Assembly: GCA_020060765.1 (NCBI GenBank)
Contig: JAGUZQ010000060.1
Span: 80,450 to 144,449, forward strand
DNA length: 64,000 bases
Origin: Planctomycetota bacterium
Lineage (GTDB): Bacteria; Planctomycetota; SZUA-567
Reading direction: 5' to 3'
The first letter of the stretch is position 1, and each line of letters opens with the position of its first letter. Position numbers and translations under genes: made by a program. A model generated the notes under the pieces. It had not been told where the DNA came from. It saw only the letters and a program-made list of their open reading frames with translations, and searched no databases. This document shows positions 48,567-57,634 of the stretch, piece by piece.

Positions 48567-48683
48567 ATGTCTGTCTCTCCAGAGATAACGAATAATAATT
48601 CTCTCATAGCATAAATTCGCCGAATTGTCCAGTGGCTGAAGCAGGCCAGAGATTTTTATCCGAACGTTGATTCAGGTTTTGTG

Positions 48684-49619
48684 TCACGGCACGCGCCGGG
48701 GGATTCTTCGCGGGTTGCAGGAGGTGATGCACACACCGGCGATGACGACAGCCACGCCCAGCAGCCGCAGGGCGCCGATTTCTTCTCCCAGCAGAAGCCA
48801 TGCGAGAAATATCGTAACCGCAGGCGTCAGGTATTGCATGACATTCAGCAGCGACAGGTCGATTTTTCCCATCGCCTCGTACCAGGCGAAAAACGCCACC
48901 GCCGTCGGGAACACCGCGATATACGCCACTACCAGCCAGGTTTCGTTGTCTGTCGGCCAAACCTGCTGCCGGGAGACCGTAAGGCGCAGTACGAACAGAA
49001 ATGCCGCGCCGAACAGCATCGCCCACATCGTCGCCCGGAATCCGCCCACGCGCTTTACCACAGGTTTGCCGAAAACCGAATACACCGCCCAGCAGGCGGC
49101 GCTGGCCAGCACCAGCAGGTCGCCCCTGGCGTTGCTCCAGTCGTAGGCTAGGCCTTTCTCGGTGATTACCTTTACCACCAGCATACACCCCGCCAGACTG
49201 AGCAAGATTCCCAGCACCTGCCGCGCGTGAATCGCCTCGCCGATGAAGAGTCCCAACAGCATGATGAAGACCGGGCTGAGCTGCATGATCATGGACGAAT
49301 TGATGGCGGTGCTGGTCTGCATGCCATAGAAGATGAGGATGCTCATGCCCACTATGCCAAAAACGGAAAGAAGCGCCACCCTTAGCAAATCCCGCCATTC
49401 GCGGATTAACAGTTCCCTTCTGCTGGCAACGCCGAAAAGCAGCATCACCGCTCCTCCACCGGCAAATCTGACGAGCGAAAGGCTGATCGGATCGATCTTG
49501 TCGTCTCCGGTGAGATGCCTGCCCGCCACCATGGAGGTGCCCCACAGGAATGCGCTGACAAAAGACCAGAACACGCCGACCGGGGTATTGATCGAGGCAG
49601 ATTCATTCGTATCAGGCAT
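48684..49619 (-). CDS. DMT-superfamily permease (EamA type)
   Basis: 311 residues from the ATG at 49619, with AAAGGTCAAGAT ahead; the frame opens 12 codons earlier but that part overlaps trmD. Ten predicted membrane helices in two EamA repeats (FVSAFLWGTSMVAGRHL; FAGGGAVMLLFGV; ALLSVFGIVGMSILIFYGM; MQLSPVFIMLLGLFIGE; VLGILLSLAGCMLVVKVI; LLVLASAACWAVYSVFGKPV and so on). Exports or takes up a small metabolite, most often an amino acid or nucleotide precursor; no specificity can be read. It follows trmD by 22 bases. Confidence 0.88.
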   Translation of the reverse strand: MPDTNESASINTPVGVFWSFVSAFLWGTSMVAGRHLTGDDKIDPISLSLVRFAGGGAVMLLFGVASRRELLIREWRDLLRVALLSVFGIVGMSILIFYGMQTSTAINSSMIMQLSPVFIMLLGLFIGEAIHARQVLGILLSLAGCMLVVKVITEKGLAYDWSNARGDLLVLASAACWAVYSVFGKPVVKRVGGFRATMWAMLFGAAFLFVLRLTVSRQQVWPTDNETWLVVAYIAVFPTAVAFFAWYEAMGKIDLSLLNVMQYLTPAVTIFLAWLLLGEEIGALRLLGVAVVIAGVCITSCNPRRIPRRVP

Positions 49620-49641
49620 ATCTTGACCTTTGGTCAGGCAG

Positions 49642-50340
49642 CTAGGGGAATTCATCGCCGGAAGGAGAGAGTAAATCGGGCCGATAATCGCGCGTGCGGA
49701 TAAGGGACTGTTGGGCGCGCCATTCGTCGACCAGCTTGTGGTTGCCGCTACGCAGGATTTCCGGCACCGGCAGGCCGCGGAATTCGGCGGGCTGGGTGTA
49801 TTGCGGATAGTCGAGCAGGTTTTCGTTGAAGGATTCGTGGTCGAGGCTTTCCTCGCTTCCCAGCACTCCCGGCAGCAGCCGCGTCACCGCATCCGTCACC
49901 AGCATCGCCGGGATTTCGCCGCCGGTCAGGATGAAGTCGCCCACCGACAGGCGCTCGGGTTGCAGGATTTCGAAAATGCGTTCGTCGAAACCCTCGTATC
50001 TGCCGCAGACCAGTATCAGCCGCTTTTCCCGCGCCAGTTCGACCGCGACCGGCTGGCAAAATTTCCGGCCTTCGGGAGTGAGGAAGATCAGCCTGCCCGG
50101 CTCGGGATCAAGCGCACTCACCGCCTCTACCGCATCGACTACCGGCTGGCAGCGCATCACCATGCCGGGGCCGCCGCCGAAAGGCTTGTCGTCGACCTTG
50201 CCGTGCTTGTTGTCGGTGTAGGCGCGGATGTCGTGCAGAAACACGTCCAGGAGATTTTTCTCTCGGGCGATCTTGAGTATGCTTTCCCCCAGCACGTTTT
50301 CGAACATGCCGGGGAACAGGGTGAGGATGTCGATGCGCAT
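49642..50340 (-). CDS. trmD: tRNA (guanine-37-N1)-methyltransferase
   Basis: 232 residues. Methylates G37 next to the anticodon to prevent frameshifting. The deep trefoil-knot SPOUT fold shows as FGGGPGMVMRCQP, LVCGRYEGFDERI and SVGDFILTGGEIPAMLV, with the C-terminal TQPAEFRGLPVPEILRSGNH. Complete, ATG start. It sits in the order ffh, rpsP, trmD, the usual core of this operon, but rimM (normally between rpsP and trmD) and rplS (normally after) are missing. The downstream neighbour is a transporter instead. Confidence 0.97.
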   Translation of the reverse strand: MRIDILTLFPGMFENVLGESILKIAREKNLLDVFLHDIRAYTDNKHGKVDDKPFGGGPGMVMRCQPVVDAVEAVSALDPEPGRLIFLTPEGRKFCQPVAVELAREKRLILVCGRYEGFDERIFEILQPERLSVGDFILTGGEIPAMLVTDAVTRLLPGVLGSEESLDHESFNENLLDYPQYTQPAEFRGLPVPEILRSGNHKLVDEWRAQQSLIRTRDYRPDLLSPSGDEFP

Positions 50341-50418
50341 GGCGTCCCTAACCGATACAAGCCACGCAGGCGGAATGCGCCTGGTGGCTTGTGCGGGGAT
50401 AACTGCTTAAAAACCTCG

Positions 50419-50823
50419 CTATTTCTTTTTCGCCGCTTTTCTTTCCGCGCGAAGCTTGGAATTGGCGGTGCGGGGCTTGGTGCGTTTCTTCACGCCGCGC
50501 GCCTTGTCCTTTTCCGCCTTCTTCAGCGCGGTGCTGACTTTCGGCTTGCTGGCCTTGACGCGGGGCTTCTGCCAGAGTTCGACAGTCAGGCCGCTGCGCT
50601 TGAGGATGCTGGCCATGGTCTCCGAAGGCTTGGCTCCGTTACTCAGCCAGAACTTCGCGCGCTCGACGTCGAGGCGCACGGGTTCGGTCTTGCTGTTGGG
50701 ATCGTAAAAGCCCAACTCCTCGATCGGCGCGCCGTCGCGACGGACGCGGACGTCGAAGACTGCGATGTGGTAAAACGGGAGATGGCGGCGTCCCGCACGG
50801 GTCAGGCGAATGTGTACTGACAA
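50419..50823 (-). CDS. rpsP: 30S ribosomal protein S16 with long basic tail
   Basis: 134 residues; the conserved S16 part is residues 1-85 (MSVHIRLTRAGRRHLPFYHI; RDGAPIEELGFYDPNS; LDVERAKFWLSNGAKPSETMASILKRSG). The extra 45-50 residues are almost only Lys, Arg, Ala and Ser (KASKPKVSTALKKAEKDKAR...). The ATG lies one base after the ffh stop, so the two are coupled. The tail should lie on the solvent side of the small subunit near the 5' domain of 16S rRNA. Confidence 0.95.
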   Translation of the reverse strand: MSVHIRLTRAGRRHLPFYHIAVFDVRVRRDGAPIEELGFYDPNSKTEPVRLDVERAKFWLSNGAKPSETMASILKRSGLTVELWQKPRVKASKPKVSTALKKAEKDKARGVKKRTKPRTANSKLRAERKAAKKK

Positions 50824-50824
50824 A

Positions 50825-52288
50825 TTACTTCCTCCTTTTCTTTTTGTTCTTTTTCCGTTCCTTCTTTATGTCCCTCTGGGCTTTCGTGCCCTGCTTCTTC
50901 GATCCGAACATGCTGCGCCCGCCGCCCATTCCCGGCAGACCCGCGGCGCCTCCGCCCAGCATATTGCCCAGCGCTTCCATTCCTCCCCCGCCGAACATGC
51001 CGGCCTTGCCCATCTTGCCGACCATTTTTTTCATCTCGCCGAACTGCTTGAGCAAGTCACCCAGTTCCTTCATGGTTTTTCCGCTGCCCCTGGTGATGCG
51101 GCGGCGGCGGCTGTCGGAGAGGATTTCGGGGTTTTCCCGTTCGTCGGAGGTCATCGACTGGATCATCGCCTCGATGCCCTTGATTTCCTTTTCCGGAATT
51201 TCGATATCCTTGAGCGCCTGGCCGATCCCCGGCAGGAGCGACAGGAGGCTTTTCATTCCGCCCATCTTGCGCAACTGGTTCATCTGCTTGAGGAAATCGT
51301 CCAACGTGAACGTGTTTTCCATCAGCTTTTTCTGCATGGCCTGGGCGTCTTTTTCGTCCACCACCGCCTGCGCCTTCTCGACCAGGCTGACCACGTCGCC
51401 CATGCCGAGGATGCGTCCGGCCATGCGGTCGGGATGGAACTCCTCCAGCGCGTCCAGCTTTTCGCCGACAGTCACGAATTTCAGCGGGACGCCGGTGACT
51501 TCGCGCAAGGACAGCGCCGAACCGCCGCGCGCGTCGGAATCCATCTTGGTCATGATCGCGCCGGTCAGCGGCAGGCGCTTGCGGAATTCCGCCGCCGTGT
51601 CGACCGCGCTTTGGCCGATCATCGCGTCGCAGACAAAAAGTATCTCCTGCGGTTTCGTGCGCGCGACGATGTTTTCCAATTCGAACATCAGCGCGTCGTC
51701 GACATGGAGGCGGCCTGCGGTGTCCAGCAGAATCGTGTCCGCGCCCTGCATCCGCGCCACTTCCAGCGCCTGCGCGCAAATCTGTACCGGGTCGCCGCCC
51801 AGTTCCGCGTAAACCGGCACGCCGATCTGCTGGCCCAGTATTTTCAACTGCTCGATAGCGGCGGGGCGCTGCACGTCGGCGGCCACCAGCAGGGGCTTGC
51901 GGCGGTTCTGATTTTTGAAACGGCTGGCGAGTTTCGCCACCGTGGTGGTCTTGCCCGCGCCCTGCAAACCGCACAGCATGATAACAGTCGGCCCCTGCGC
52001 GGCCCACTTGATTTCCTCGCGTTCGCCGCCAAGTAACTCCACCAGCCGGTCGTGGACGATTTTGATGAATTGCTCGCCCGGGTTGACGGCGTTAAGGACT
52101 TTCTCGCCCAGCGCCTCTTCTTTCACCCCGGCAATGAAGTCGCGCGCCACCTGCAGATTGACGTCTGCCTCCAGCAAGGCCACGCGCACCTCGCGCATCG
52201 CCTCCTGGATATTGTCTTCCGTAATCTTCGCCTTGCCGGCGATGGTACGGAAAACAGTCGTCAACTTATCGCTGATGGATTCAAACAT
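50825..52288 (-). CDS. ffh: signal recognition particle GTPase Ffh (SRP54)
   Basis: 487 residues from the ATG at 52288, with AGGGA ahead (frame opens ten codons earlier). The NG domain has the four-helix bundle, G1 GLQGAGKTTTVAKLA (about 101-115), DTAGRLH, TKMDSDARGG and the QMNQLRKMGG start of the M domain. The methionine-rich region is LGNMLGGGAAGLPGMGGG, with a final KK/KR tail. Complete. Binds signal peptides and 4.5S RNA. It leads the ffh-rpsP-trmD operon. A MITE-like repeat lies upstream. Confidence 0.97.
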   Translation of the reverse strand: MFESISDKLTTVFRTIAGKAKITEDNIQEAMREVRVALLEADVNLQVARDFIAGVKEEALGEKVLNAVNPGEQFIKIVHDRLVELLGGEREEIKWAAQGPTVIMLCGLQGAGKTTTVAKLASRFKNQNRRKPLLVAADVQRPAAIEQLKILGQQIGVPVYAELGGDPVQICAQALEVARMQGADTILLDTAGRLHVDDALMFELENIVARTKPQEILFVCDAMIGQSAVDTAAEFRKRLPLTGAIMTKMDSDARGGSALSLREVTGVPLKFVTVGEKLDALEEFHPDRMAGRILGMGDVVSLVEKAQAVVDEKDAQAMQKKLMENTFTLDDFLKQMNQLRKMGGMKSLLSLLPGIGQALKDIEIPEKEIKGIEAMIQSMTSDERENPEILSDSRRRRITRGSGKTMKELGDLLKQFGEMKKMVGKMGKAGMFGGGGMEALGNMLGGGAAGLPGMGGGRSMFGSKKQGTKAQRDIKKERKKNKKKRRK

Positions 52289-52342
52289 CGTATTCCCTGG
52301 ATGCAACGTTATCGGCAAAACAGTGTTAGGGACTAGGATTCC

Positions 52343-52506
52343 AATGCGGTTTAATTAAGGAAAAAACTTGTACCGTCATTCCTGCGAAGGCAGGAATCCA
52401 GGAGGTATTGCGTACGTTTTCTCCACTGGATTCCTGCCTTCGCAGGAATGACGATTCGTGAGTTTTAGTTTAACATCTAACGATGTTTCCTTAGCTAAAC
52501 CGTATT
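52343..52506. repeat. MITE-like palindromic element, copy 6 (best preserved)
   Basis: 164 bases between ffh and prmC. Outer inverted ends are clear: AATGCGGTTTAATTAAGG... (52343-52363) against the complement of ...CTTAGCTAAACCGTATT (ending 52506), with about 18 of 21 matching. Inside lie the two half-sites CCGTCATTCCTGCGAAGGC-AGGAATCCAG and CTGGATTCCTGCC-TTCGCAGGAATGACG, separated by about 20 bases. It has no open frame. Confidence 0.85.
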
Positions 52507-52519
52507 AATCAAAACCCTC

Positions 52520-53596
52520 TCAACGCGCGGGCATTTCCGCGACTACCACCCGTTCCACTCCGGCGTAATCCCGCACACACCGGATGTTTTCCAACAGGGT
52601 CAGATCGTGCAGCAACGCCATCACCGCCCCTGACTGTCCCGCGCCGATCTCAAGTAACAAAACGCCTCGGGGATTTAACCACGTTTCGGCCTCGCTTGCA
52701 ATGCGTTTATAAAAATCCAGGCCGTCTTTTCCGCCGTACAGCGCCAGCGCCGGATCGAAGCCGCGCACTTCCGGCCAGATTTCCGGATCGCCCTCGACCA
52801 GATACGGCGGGTTGGAGACGATCAGGTCAAAGCTTTCGCCGGGTCGGCAGACGCCGAAGCAGTCGCCGCATCGGAACTCAACCCTCTCTGCGACTCCGGC
52901 GGTTTCCGCGTTTTCCCGCGCCACCGCCAGCGCCTCTTCCGACACGTCGCCAGCCACCACCCGCACGCCCGGGTACAGCGCGGCCAGACTTACGGCGATG
53001 CAACCGGAACCGGTGCCGAGGTCGAAAATGAGTTTTTTCACCTCCTCGGCGGCGACGGTTTTTTCTTCGTCCCCGGTCGACGTCGGCGCAACCGGTTCCT
53101 CCGCGTATTTCCCCGGCTCCTCGGCCAGGCTTTCCAGTTCTACCGGCGGCAGCGCCTCGACGTAGACCTCGCCGTCCCGGATTTCCGCGACATCGACCTG
53201 GGCATGGTTTTCCGCGAAGTCCTGACACTCCGTTTTTTTGCCTTTTTCCGGCGAGAGGATTTTCAGTGCTTCCTCCACCAGAATTTCAGTTTCAGGTCGC
53301 GGCGACAGTACCGCCGGAGTCACCTTGAAGGTGATGCTCATGAATTCGCGCGCCCCCAGGATGCGGCTGACCGGTTCCCGCGCGGCGCGGCGTTTGACCA
53401 GTTCGCGGTACGCGCCCAGTTCCGCTTCGGTCAGGGGCTGCTCGAAACGCGTGTAGAGATCGACGCGGTTCCCGCAGCCCAGCGCCTCGCACAGCAATAG
53501 TTCCGCGTCCAGCCGCGGCGTCGGGATACCTTTCTGCTTCAAAAAGTCTGCCGTGGTTTTTACCAGCGGCAGTGGTGTCCAGACTTTTTCCGGCAT
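52520..53596 (-). CDS. prmC: peptide chain release factor N5-glutamine methyltransferase
   Basis: 358 residues (family about 280). Methylates the GGQ glutamine of release factors. The N-terminal helical domain (to about 112) ends FMSITFKVTPAVLSPRPETEILVEEAL. The methyltransferase core starts FDLGTGSGCIAVSLAAL (about 191) and carries the catalytic NPPY in IVSNPPYLVEGD, ending VVVAEMPAR. Odd: residues about 116-186 form an acidic, low-complexity insertion between the two domains, normally only a few residues. The start overlaps the prfA stop (TGATG), matching its job on PrfA. A GTG one codon earlier is possible. Confidence 0.94.
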   Translation of the reverse strand: MPEKVWTPLPLVKTTADFLKQKGIPTPRLDAELLLCEALGCGNRVDLYTRFEQPLTEAELGAYRELVKRRAAREPVSRILGAREFMSITFKVTPAVLSPRPETEILVEEALKILSPEKGKKTECQDFAENHAQVDVAEIRDGEVYVEALPPVELESLAEEPGKYAEEPVAPTSTGDEEKTVAAEEVKKLIFDLGTGSGCIAVSLAALYPGVRVVAGDVSEEALAVARENAETAGVAERVEFRCGDCFGVCRPGESFDLIVSNPPYLVEGDPEIWPEVRGFDPALALYGGKDGLDFYKRIASEAETWLNPRGVLLLEIGAGQSGAVMALLHDLTLLENIRCVRDYAGVERVVVAEMPAR

Positions 53597-54672
53597 CACG
53601 CCTCCGCCAGGTCTCGCGCCTTGCCGTATTCGACCAGCGCGGCGACCAGCTTGTCCAGCTTGCCGTTAATGATATCTTCCAGCGAGAAATTCGCGCCCAA
53701 CCTGTGGTCGGTGCAGCGGTTCTGCGGGAAATTATAGGTGCGGACTCTTTCCGAGCGGTCGCCGCTGCCGGTCTGCCCGCGCCGCTCCGCCGCGCGCTTC
53801 TCCTCTTCCTCGCGCTTCTTCAGGTCATACACCCGCGAGCGCAGGATGCGCAGCGCCTTGGCCTTGTTCTTGTGCTGGCTCTTTTCTTCCTGCATCATCA
53901 CCATCATGCCGGTCGGGAGGTGGGTGATGCGGACAGCGCTGTTGGTGGTATTGACCGACTGGCCGCCGGGCCCCGACGAGGCCTGGATGTCGATTTTCAG
54001 ATCCTCGGGCTTGAGTTCCACATCGTACTCCTCCGCTTCCGGCAGCACCGCCACCGTCGCGGCGGAAGTGTGCACCCGCCCCTGACTTTCGGTTTCAGGC
54101 ACGCGCTGCACGCGGTGGCCGCCGCCCTCGAACCGCAGGTCGCGGAACACGTTTTCTCCTTGGAAACTGACGAAGATTTCCTTGAGTCCGCCTTTTTCGC
54201 TTTCGTGCGAGGCCATGATTTCCATCTTCCAGCCATTGACCTCGGCATAGGCGCGGTACATCCGGAAGAGGTCAGCCGCAAACAGCGCTGCTTCCTCGCC
54301 GCCGGTGCCGGCGCGGATTTCCAGAATCACGTTCTTGGAATCGTCGGCGCCCGCCCCCATCAGCATTTCAATCAGATTGCTGGCGAGGGTGTCTACCTGC
54401 TCCTCCAGTTCCGGAATCTCCATCTCCGCCATCTCGCGCAGTTCCTGATCTTCGGCCTTGTTGGCGGCGATTTCGCGATTTTCCTCCAGTTGCTTTTCCA
54501 GCGCCAGATACTCGCGGAATGGTTCCATGCTCTTGGCGAGAGAACCCCGTTCGCGCATGTAATCGCCGATCCGGGGATCGCTGCCGACTGCCGGGTCCTG
54601 CAGCTTCGCCTCCAGCTCGTCGAAACGCTGGAGCCGCTCCAGGAATTTGCCTTTCAGTTTCTTGTCCAGCAT
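53596..54672 (-). CDS. prfA: peptide chain release factor 1
   Basis: 358 residues, complete. Reads UAA and UAG. Domains: helical part (residues 1-100), GGE-type (GAGADDSKNVILEIRAGTGGEEAALFAADLFRMY), the codon-reading region with PXT-like VPETESQGRVHTSAATVAVLPEA, the catalytic SSGPGGQSVNTTNSAVR (GGQ near 236), and the C-terminal RVRTYNFPQNRCTDHRLG. Coupled to prmC and 84 bases from rpmE, with a strong hairpin in that gap. Confidence 0.98.
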   Translation of the reverse strand: MLDKKLKGKFLERLQRFDELEAKLQDPAVGSDPRIGDYMRERGSLAKSMEPFREYLALEKQLEENREIAANKAEDQELREMAEMEIPELEEQVDTLASNLIEMLMGAGADDSKNVILEIRAGTGGEEAALFAADLFRMYRAYAEVNGWKMEIMASHESEKGGLKEIFVSFQGENVFRDLRFEGGGHRVQRVPETESQGRVHTSAATVAVLPEAEEYDVELKPEDLKIDIQASSGPGGQSVNTTNSAVRITHLPTGMMVMMQEEKSQHKNKAKALRILRSRVYDLKKREEEEKRAAERRGQTGSGDRSERVRTYNFPQNRCTDHRLGANFSLEDIINGKLDKLVAALVEYGKARDLAEA

Positions 54673-54703
54673 GTGAGGATATCCGGTTTCATATAATTAA
54701 CAT

Positions 54704-54730
54704 CGCCAGTCCCGCCGCGCGGGACTGGCG
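54704..54730. promoter_or_regulatory. perfect 12-pair hairpin between rpmE and prfA
   Basis: CGCCAGTCCCGC-CGC-GCGGGACTGGCG. No T-run follows on the minus strand (AATTATATG instead), so it is more likely to be an RNA-stability or processing element than a full terminator. It could separate the levels of L31 and RF1. Confidence 0.6.
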
Positions 54731-54756
54731 CAATCGGAAGTATTCGGTCAATCCCG

Positions 54757-55188
54757 CTAAGCCTTGGTTTCGCGCTTGGCGGCAGGTTCCTCGGTTCTGG
54801 CTTTTTTCTCGCCAGACTTGCCTTCCGCTTTTTCGCCTTCCGCCTTGGCTTTTTTCTCTGCGGTCTTGCTTTCCTTCTTGGGCGCTTTCGCCTTGGCTTC
54901 GGCTTCGGCCTTGGCCTTGGCTTCGGACATGATCTGCTTGCGGCTCTTCACATCAACCTGGCGCATGACCTGCGCGGTGCCCTGGCCGTCCTGAATCTGG
55001 AAGCGCTTCTGGAACTTTTCGATGCGTCCGGCGGTGTCGACGAACTTCTGCTTGCCGGTGTAGAAGGGATGGCATTCGCCGCAGATGGTGACGCTCAACT
55101 CCTTCTCGGTGGATCTGGTGACGAAGGCATTGCCGCAGGTGCAGCTTACCTTGCAGTCCTGATAATTGGGATGGATATCTTTTCTCAT
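54757..55188 (-). CDS. rpmE: 50S ribosomal protein L31 with long charged tail
   Basis: 143 residues from the ATG at 55188, with GGAG eight bases ahead (frame opens 21 codons earlier). The canonical zinc-type L31 is residues 1-75: [51 protein letters not shown], with the C+ cysteines. The rest (about 68 residues) is a Lys/Ala/Glu-rich low-complexity tail of repeated [13 protein letters not shown] units. The family is normally about 70-90 residues. Followed by prfA, a common arrangement. Confidence 0.95.
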   Translation of the reverse strand: MRKDIHPNYQDCKVSCTCGNAFVTRSTEKELSVTICGECHPFYTGKQKFVDTAGRIEKFQKRFQIQDGQGTAQVMRQVDVKSRKQIMSEAKAKAEAEAKAKAPKKESKTAEKKAKAEGEKAEGKSGEKKARTEEPAAKRETKA

Positions 55189-55267
55189 TTTACTGGCTCC
55201 ACTGTCAGCGGCTCTTTCCGCCGTAAACGTTACTATATGGCAGGCACACACGCCTGTCCTGAAAAAA

Positions 55268-57334
55268 TTATTTTTCCGCCGCTGCCGCTTCCGCCTTTGC
55301 CCGGGCGGCGACCTGCTGGGCGATGTTGCTGGGCACGACTTCGTAGTGGCTCAGCTCCATCGTATAGAAACCCTCGCCCTGGGTGATGGCGTTGAGGCTG
55401 GAACCGTAATTGGCCACTTCCGCCAGCGGCACCTGCACCTTCAGCACCTGCATGTCGCCCATCTGGTCGGTGCCGGTGGGACGTCCGCGGCGGGTGGAGA
55501 TGTCGCCGGAAATGTCGCCGAAATACGCGCTGGGGAAAACGATCTCCATGTTGACGATCGGCTCCAGCAACGAGGGCTTGCACTTCTGCACGATTTCGCT
55601 GAAAGCATGGCGACCGGCCAACTGGAAAGCGATGTCCTTGCTGTCGACCGGGTGTTCCTTGCCGTAGAACAGTTCCACGACCACATCGACCATGGGATAA
55701 CCGGCGATGGGGCCGAATTCCATGGCCGCGACCACGCCTTTTTCGACCGAGGGAATGTACGGCTGACTGATGACGCCGCCGACGATGGCGTTGACAAACT
55801 CGAACCCGCCGCCGCGCTCGTTAGGTTTCAGGCGCAGGTGGACTTCGCCGAACTGCCCGGAGCCGCCGGATTGTTTCTTGTGGCGATAGCTGCCCTCGGC
55901 TTCGGCGGTAATGCTTTCCAGGTAGGGGATGCGCGGCTGATGGGTGTCGACTTCCAGGCCGTAGCGCGCCTTCAGGCGGTGCAGCATGACGTCGAGGTGG
56001 AGCTGGCCGACGCCGCGGACAACCTGTTCCTTGGTCAGTTCGCTGCGCTCGAAGATGAAAGTCTGATCCTCGTCGCAGAGGCGGTGCATGTAGGTGCTCA
56101 TCTTCTGCTCGTCGCCGCGCGACTTGGGCGTGACCGCCAGGCCAGCCATGGGGCGCGGGAAGATCGGTGCCTTGATCGGCAGGGCGGAAGCCTCGCCGTA
56201 GACGGTATCTCCTACCGTGAGGCAATCGACTTTGGCCACGGCTACGATGTCGCCGGTAACGGCTTCAGTGACTTCCTCGCGCTTGTCGCCCTGGCAGCGC
56301 AGCAGTTGCGCAATTTTTTCCTGCTTGCCGGTGGAGGAGACGAAAGCGTTGCTCTTGCTCGCAAGCGTGCCGGAAAACACCCGCAGGAACGCGAGCTTGC
56401 CCACATGGGGGTCGCTCACCACCTTGAATACCTGCGCCGCCAGCTTGCCCGCCGGATCGACAGCCAACGGCACTTCCTCCAGCTTGACGAAAGTCTTGCC
56501 CTCGACGTCCTTCTCCTTGGTTTCCTTGACCGTGACGCGGCTGGCGGTAAGGGGACTCGGCCCCCAGTTGGCGATACCGGTCAGGAGTTCGTTCACGCCA
56601 AGATCCTTTTCCGATGCCACGCAGAAGACCGGCACCAGCGTCCCGGCGGCGATGCCGTTCTGGATCGCGCCCAGCACCGCTTCCGGAGCGACGGTGCCTT
56701 CCTCCAAGTATTTTTCCATCAACGCGTCGTTGGATTCGATCGCGCTTTCAATGATCTGCACCTTCAGTTCCTCAACTTCATCGCCGCTGGCGCCGTCGCC
56801 CAGGACGAGGGTGACGCCTTTGAAACTGTTGCCTTCCCCGTCGGGAATGACGAAAGGTGCGCACTTGTTGCCGAAAGTCTTCTGCAAGCCGGCGAGAATC
56901 TCCTGATAATTCACGTTGTCGCTGTCCATCCGGGTAAGGACTATCATGCGACCAAGGCCGAGGTGACCGGCCAGATCCCAGGCCTTGCGGGTGGAGACTT
57001 CCACGCCTTTGGCTGCGTTGACGCAGATCACGGCCAAGTCGGCCGAGGAGACGCCGCCGATCATCCCGCCCACGAAGTCCATCGCGCCGGGAGTGTCGAC
57101 GATATTTATTTCCTTGCCGCCGAAGGAACAGTGCATGACCGAGGCCGCCAGGCTACACCGGCGCTCTTTTTCGTCGTGGTCGAAGTCGCTGACAGTGGTG
57201 CCGTCGGCGATGGAACCCAGTCGGCTGACTGCCTTGGTCTTGAACAGCATGGACTCGGCCAACATGGTTTTGCCTGAGCCGCCGTGACCGCACAAAACGA
57301 TGTTACGAATATCTTCCGACTTGTACTTAGCCAA
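55268..57334 (-). CDS. elongation factor G-like GTPase (FusA2-type)
   Basis: 688 residues from the TTG at 57334, which has GGAGGTG four bases ahead; the ATG at 57367 has none. EF-G domain order is kept. G1 is GHGGSGKT, G3 is DTPGAMDF and G4 is LTRMDSDN. The switch II histidine of true EF-G (DTPGHVDF) is alanine here and the NKxD asparagine is threonine, as in the divergent EF-G-like branch. Domains III-V are complete, including the domain IV loop and the C-terminal end ([18 protein letters not shown]). The role is probably in ribosome recycling, rescue or a stress form of translocation. The real fusA is presumably elsewhere. Confidence 0.9.
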   Translation of the reverse strand: MAKYKSEDIRNIVLCGHGGSGKTMLAESMLFKTKAVSRLGSIADGTTVSDFDHDEKERRCSLAASVMHCSFGGKEINIVDTPGAMDFVGGMIGGVSSADLAVICVNAAKGVEVSTRKAWDLAGHLGLGRMIVLTRMDSDNVNYQEILAGLQKTFGNKCAPFVIPDGEGNSFKGVTLVLGDGASGDEVEELKVQIIESAIESNDALMEKYLEEGTVAPEAVLGAIQNGIAAGTLVPVFCVASEKDLGVNELLTGIANWGPSPLTASRVTVKETKEKDVEGKTFVKLEEVPLAVDPAGKLAAQVFKVVSDPHVGKLAFLRVFSGTLASKSNAFVSSTGKQEKIAQLLRCQGDKREEVTEAVTGDIVAVAKVDCLTVGDTVYGEASALPIKAPIFPRPMAGLAVTPKSRGDEQKMSTYMHRLCDEDQTFIFERSELTKEQVVRGVGQLHLDVMLHRLKARYGLEVDTHQPRIPYLESITAEAEGSYRHKKQSGGSGQFGEVHLRLKPNERGGGFEFVNAIVGGVISQPYIPSVEKGVVAAMEFGPIAGYPMVDVVVELFYGKEHPVDSKDIAFQLAGRHAFSEIVQKCKPSLLEPIVNMEIVFPSAYFGDISGDISTRRGRPTGTDQMGDMQVLKVQVPLAEVANYGSSLNAITQGEGFYTMELSHYEVVPSNIAQQVAARAKAEAAAAEK

Positions 57335-57634
57335 ATTGCACCTCCCCGATAAAAACAGCGAACGCACCTTTCCACAAGAACTGTTAAAACGCGGTTCGAT
57401 CTACCGCATTAACCTGGAATATGCGCGATTCGCGCCCCGCGGCGGACGGAAGCAATGCCGCACGGCGAAACCGCCTGCCTGCAGATACCGCCAGGCCGGA
57501 ATGCGGGAAATATCTGAAAGTTCGCATTATAAGTGCAGTTTTGCAAGTCGCAAGGAAAATATTAAGGTAATTGCGGGAAAAATCGGCGGGGGCTTTTCCG
57601 CTGTAACTATTTCTGTGCGGAATTAGATGCGGAA
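57335..57634 (-). other. 300-base gap: leader and promoter of the EF-G-like gene
   Basis: Contains the promoter at 57526-57553 and a leader of about 185 bases, GC-rich with several short inverted repeats (for example GGCGGT and ACCGCC), but no known riboswitch and no small gene with a ribosome site. Confidence 0.4.
57526..57553 (-). promoter_or_regulatory. promoter of the EF-G-like gene
   Basis: Minus strand: TTGCGA (57553-57548), 16-base spacer, TATAAT (57531-57526). Start expected near 57519, giving a leader of about 185 bases. Confidence 0.55.

Noticed and set aside
49620..49655. Upstream start of the DMT transporter
   Set aside because: It would overlap trmD and lacks a ribosome site; the ATG at 49619 has AAAGGTCAAG.
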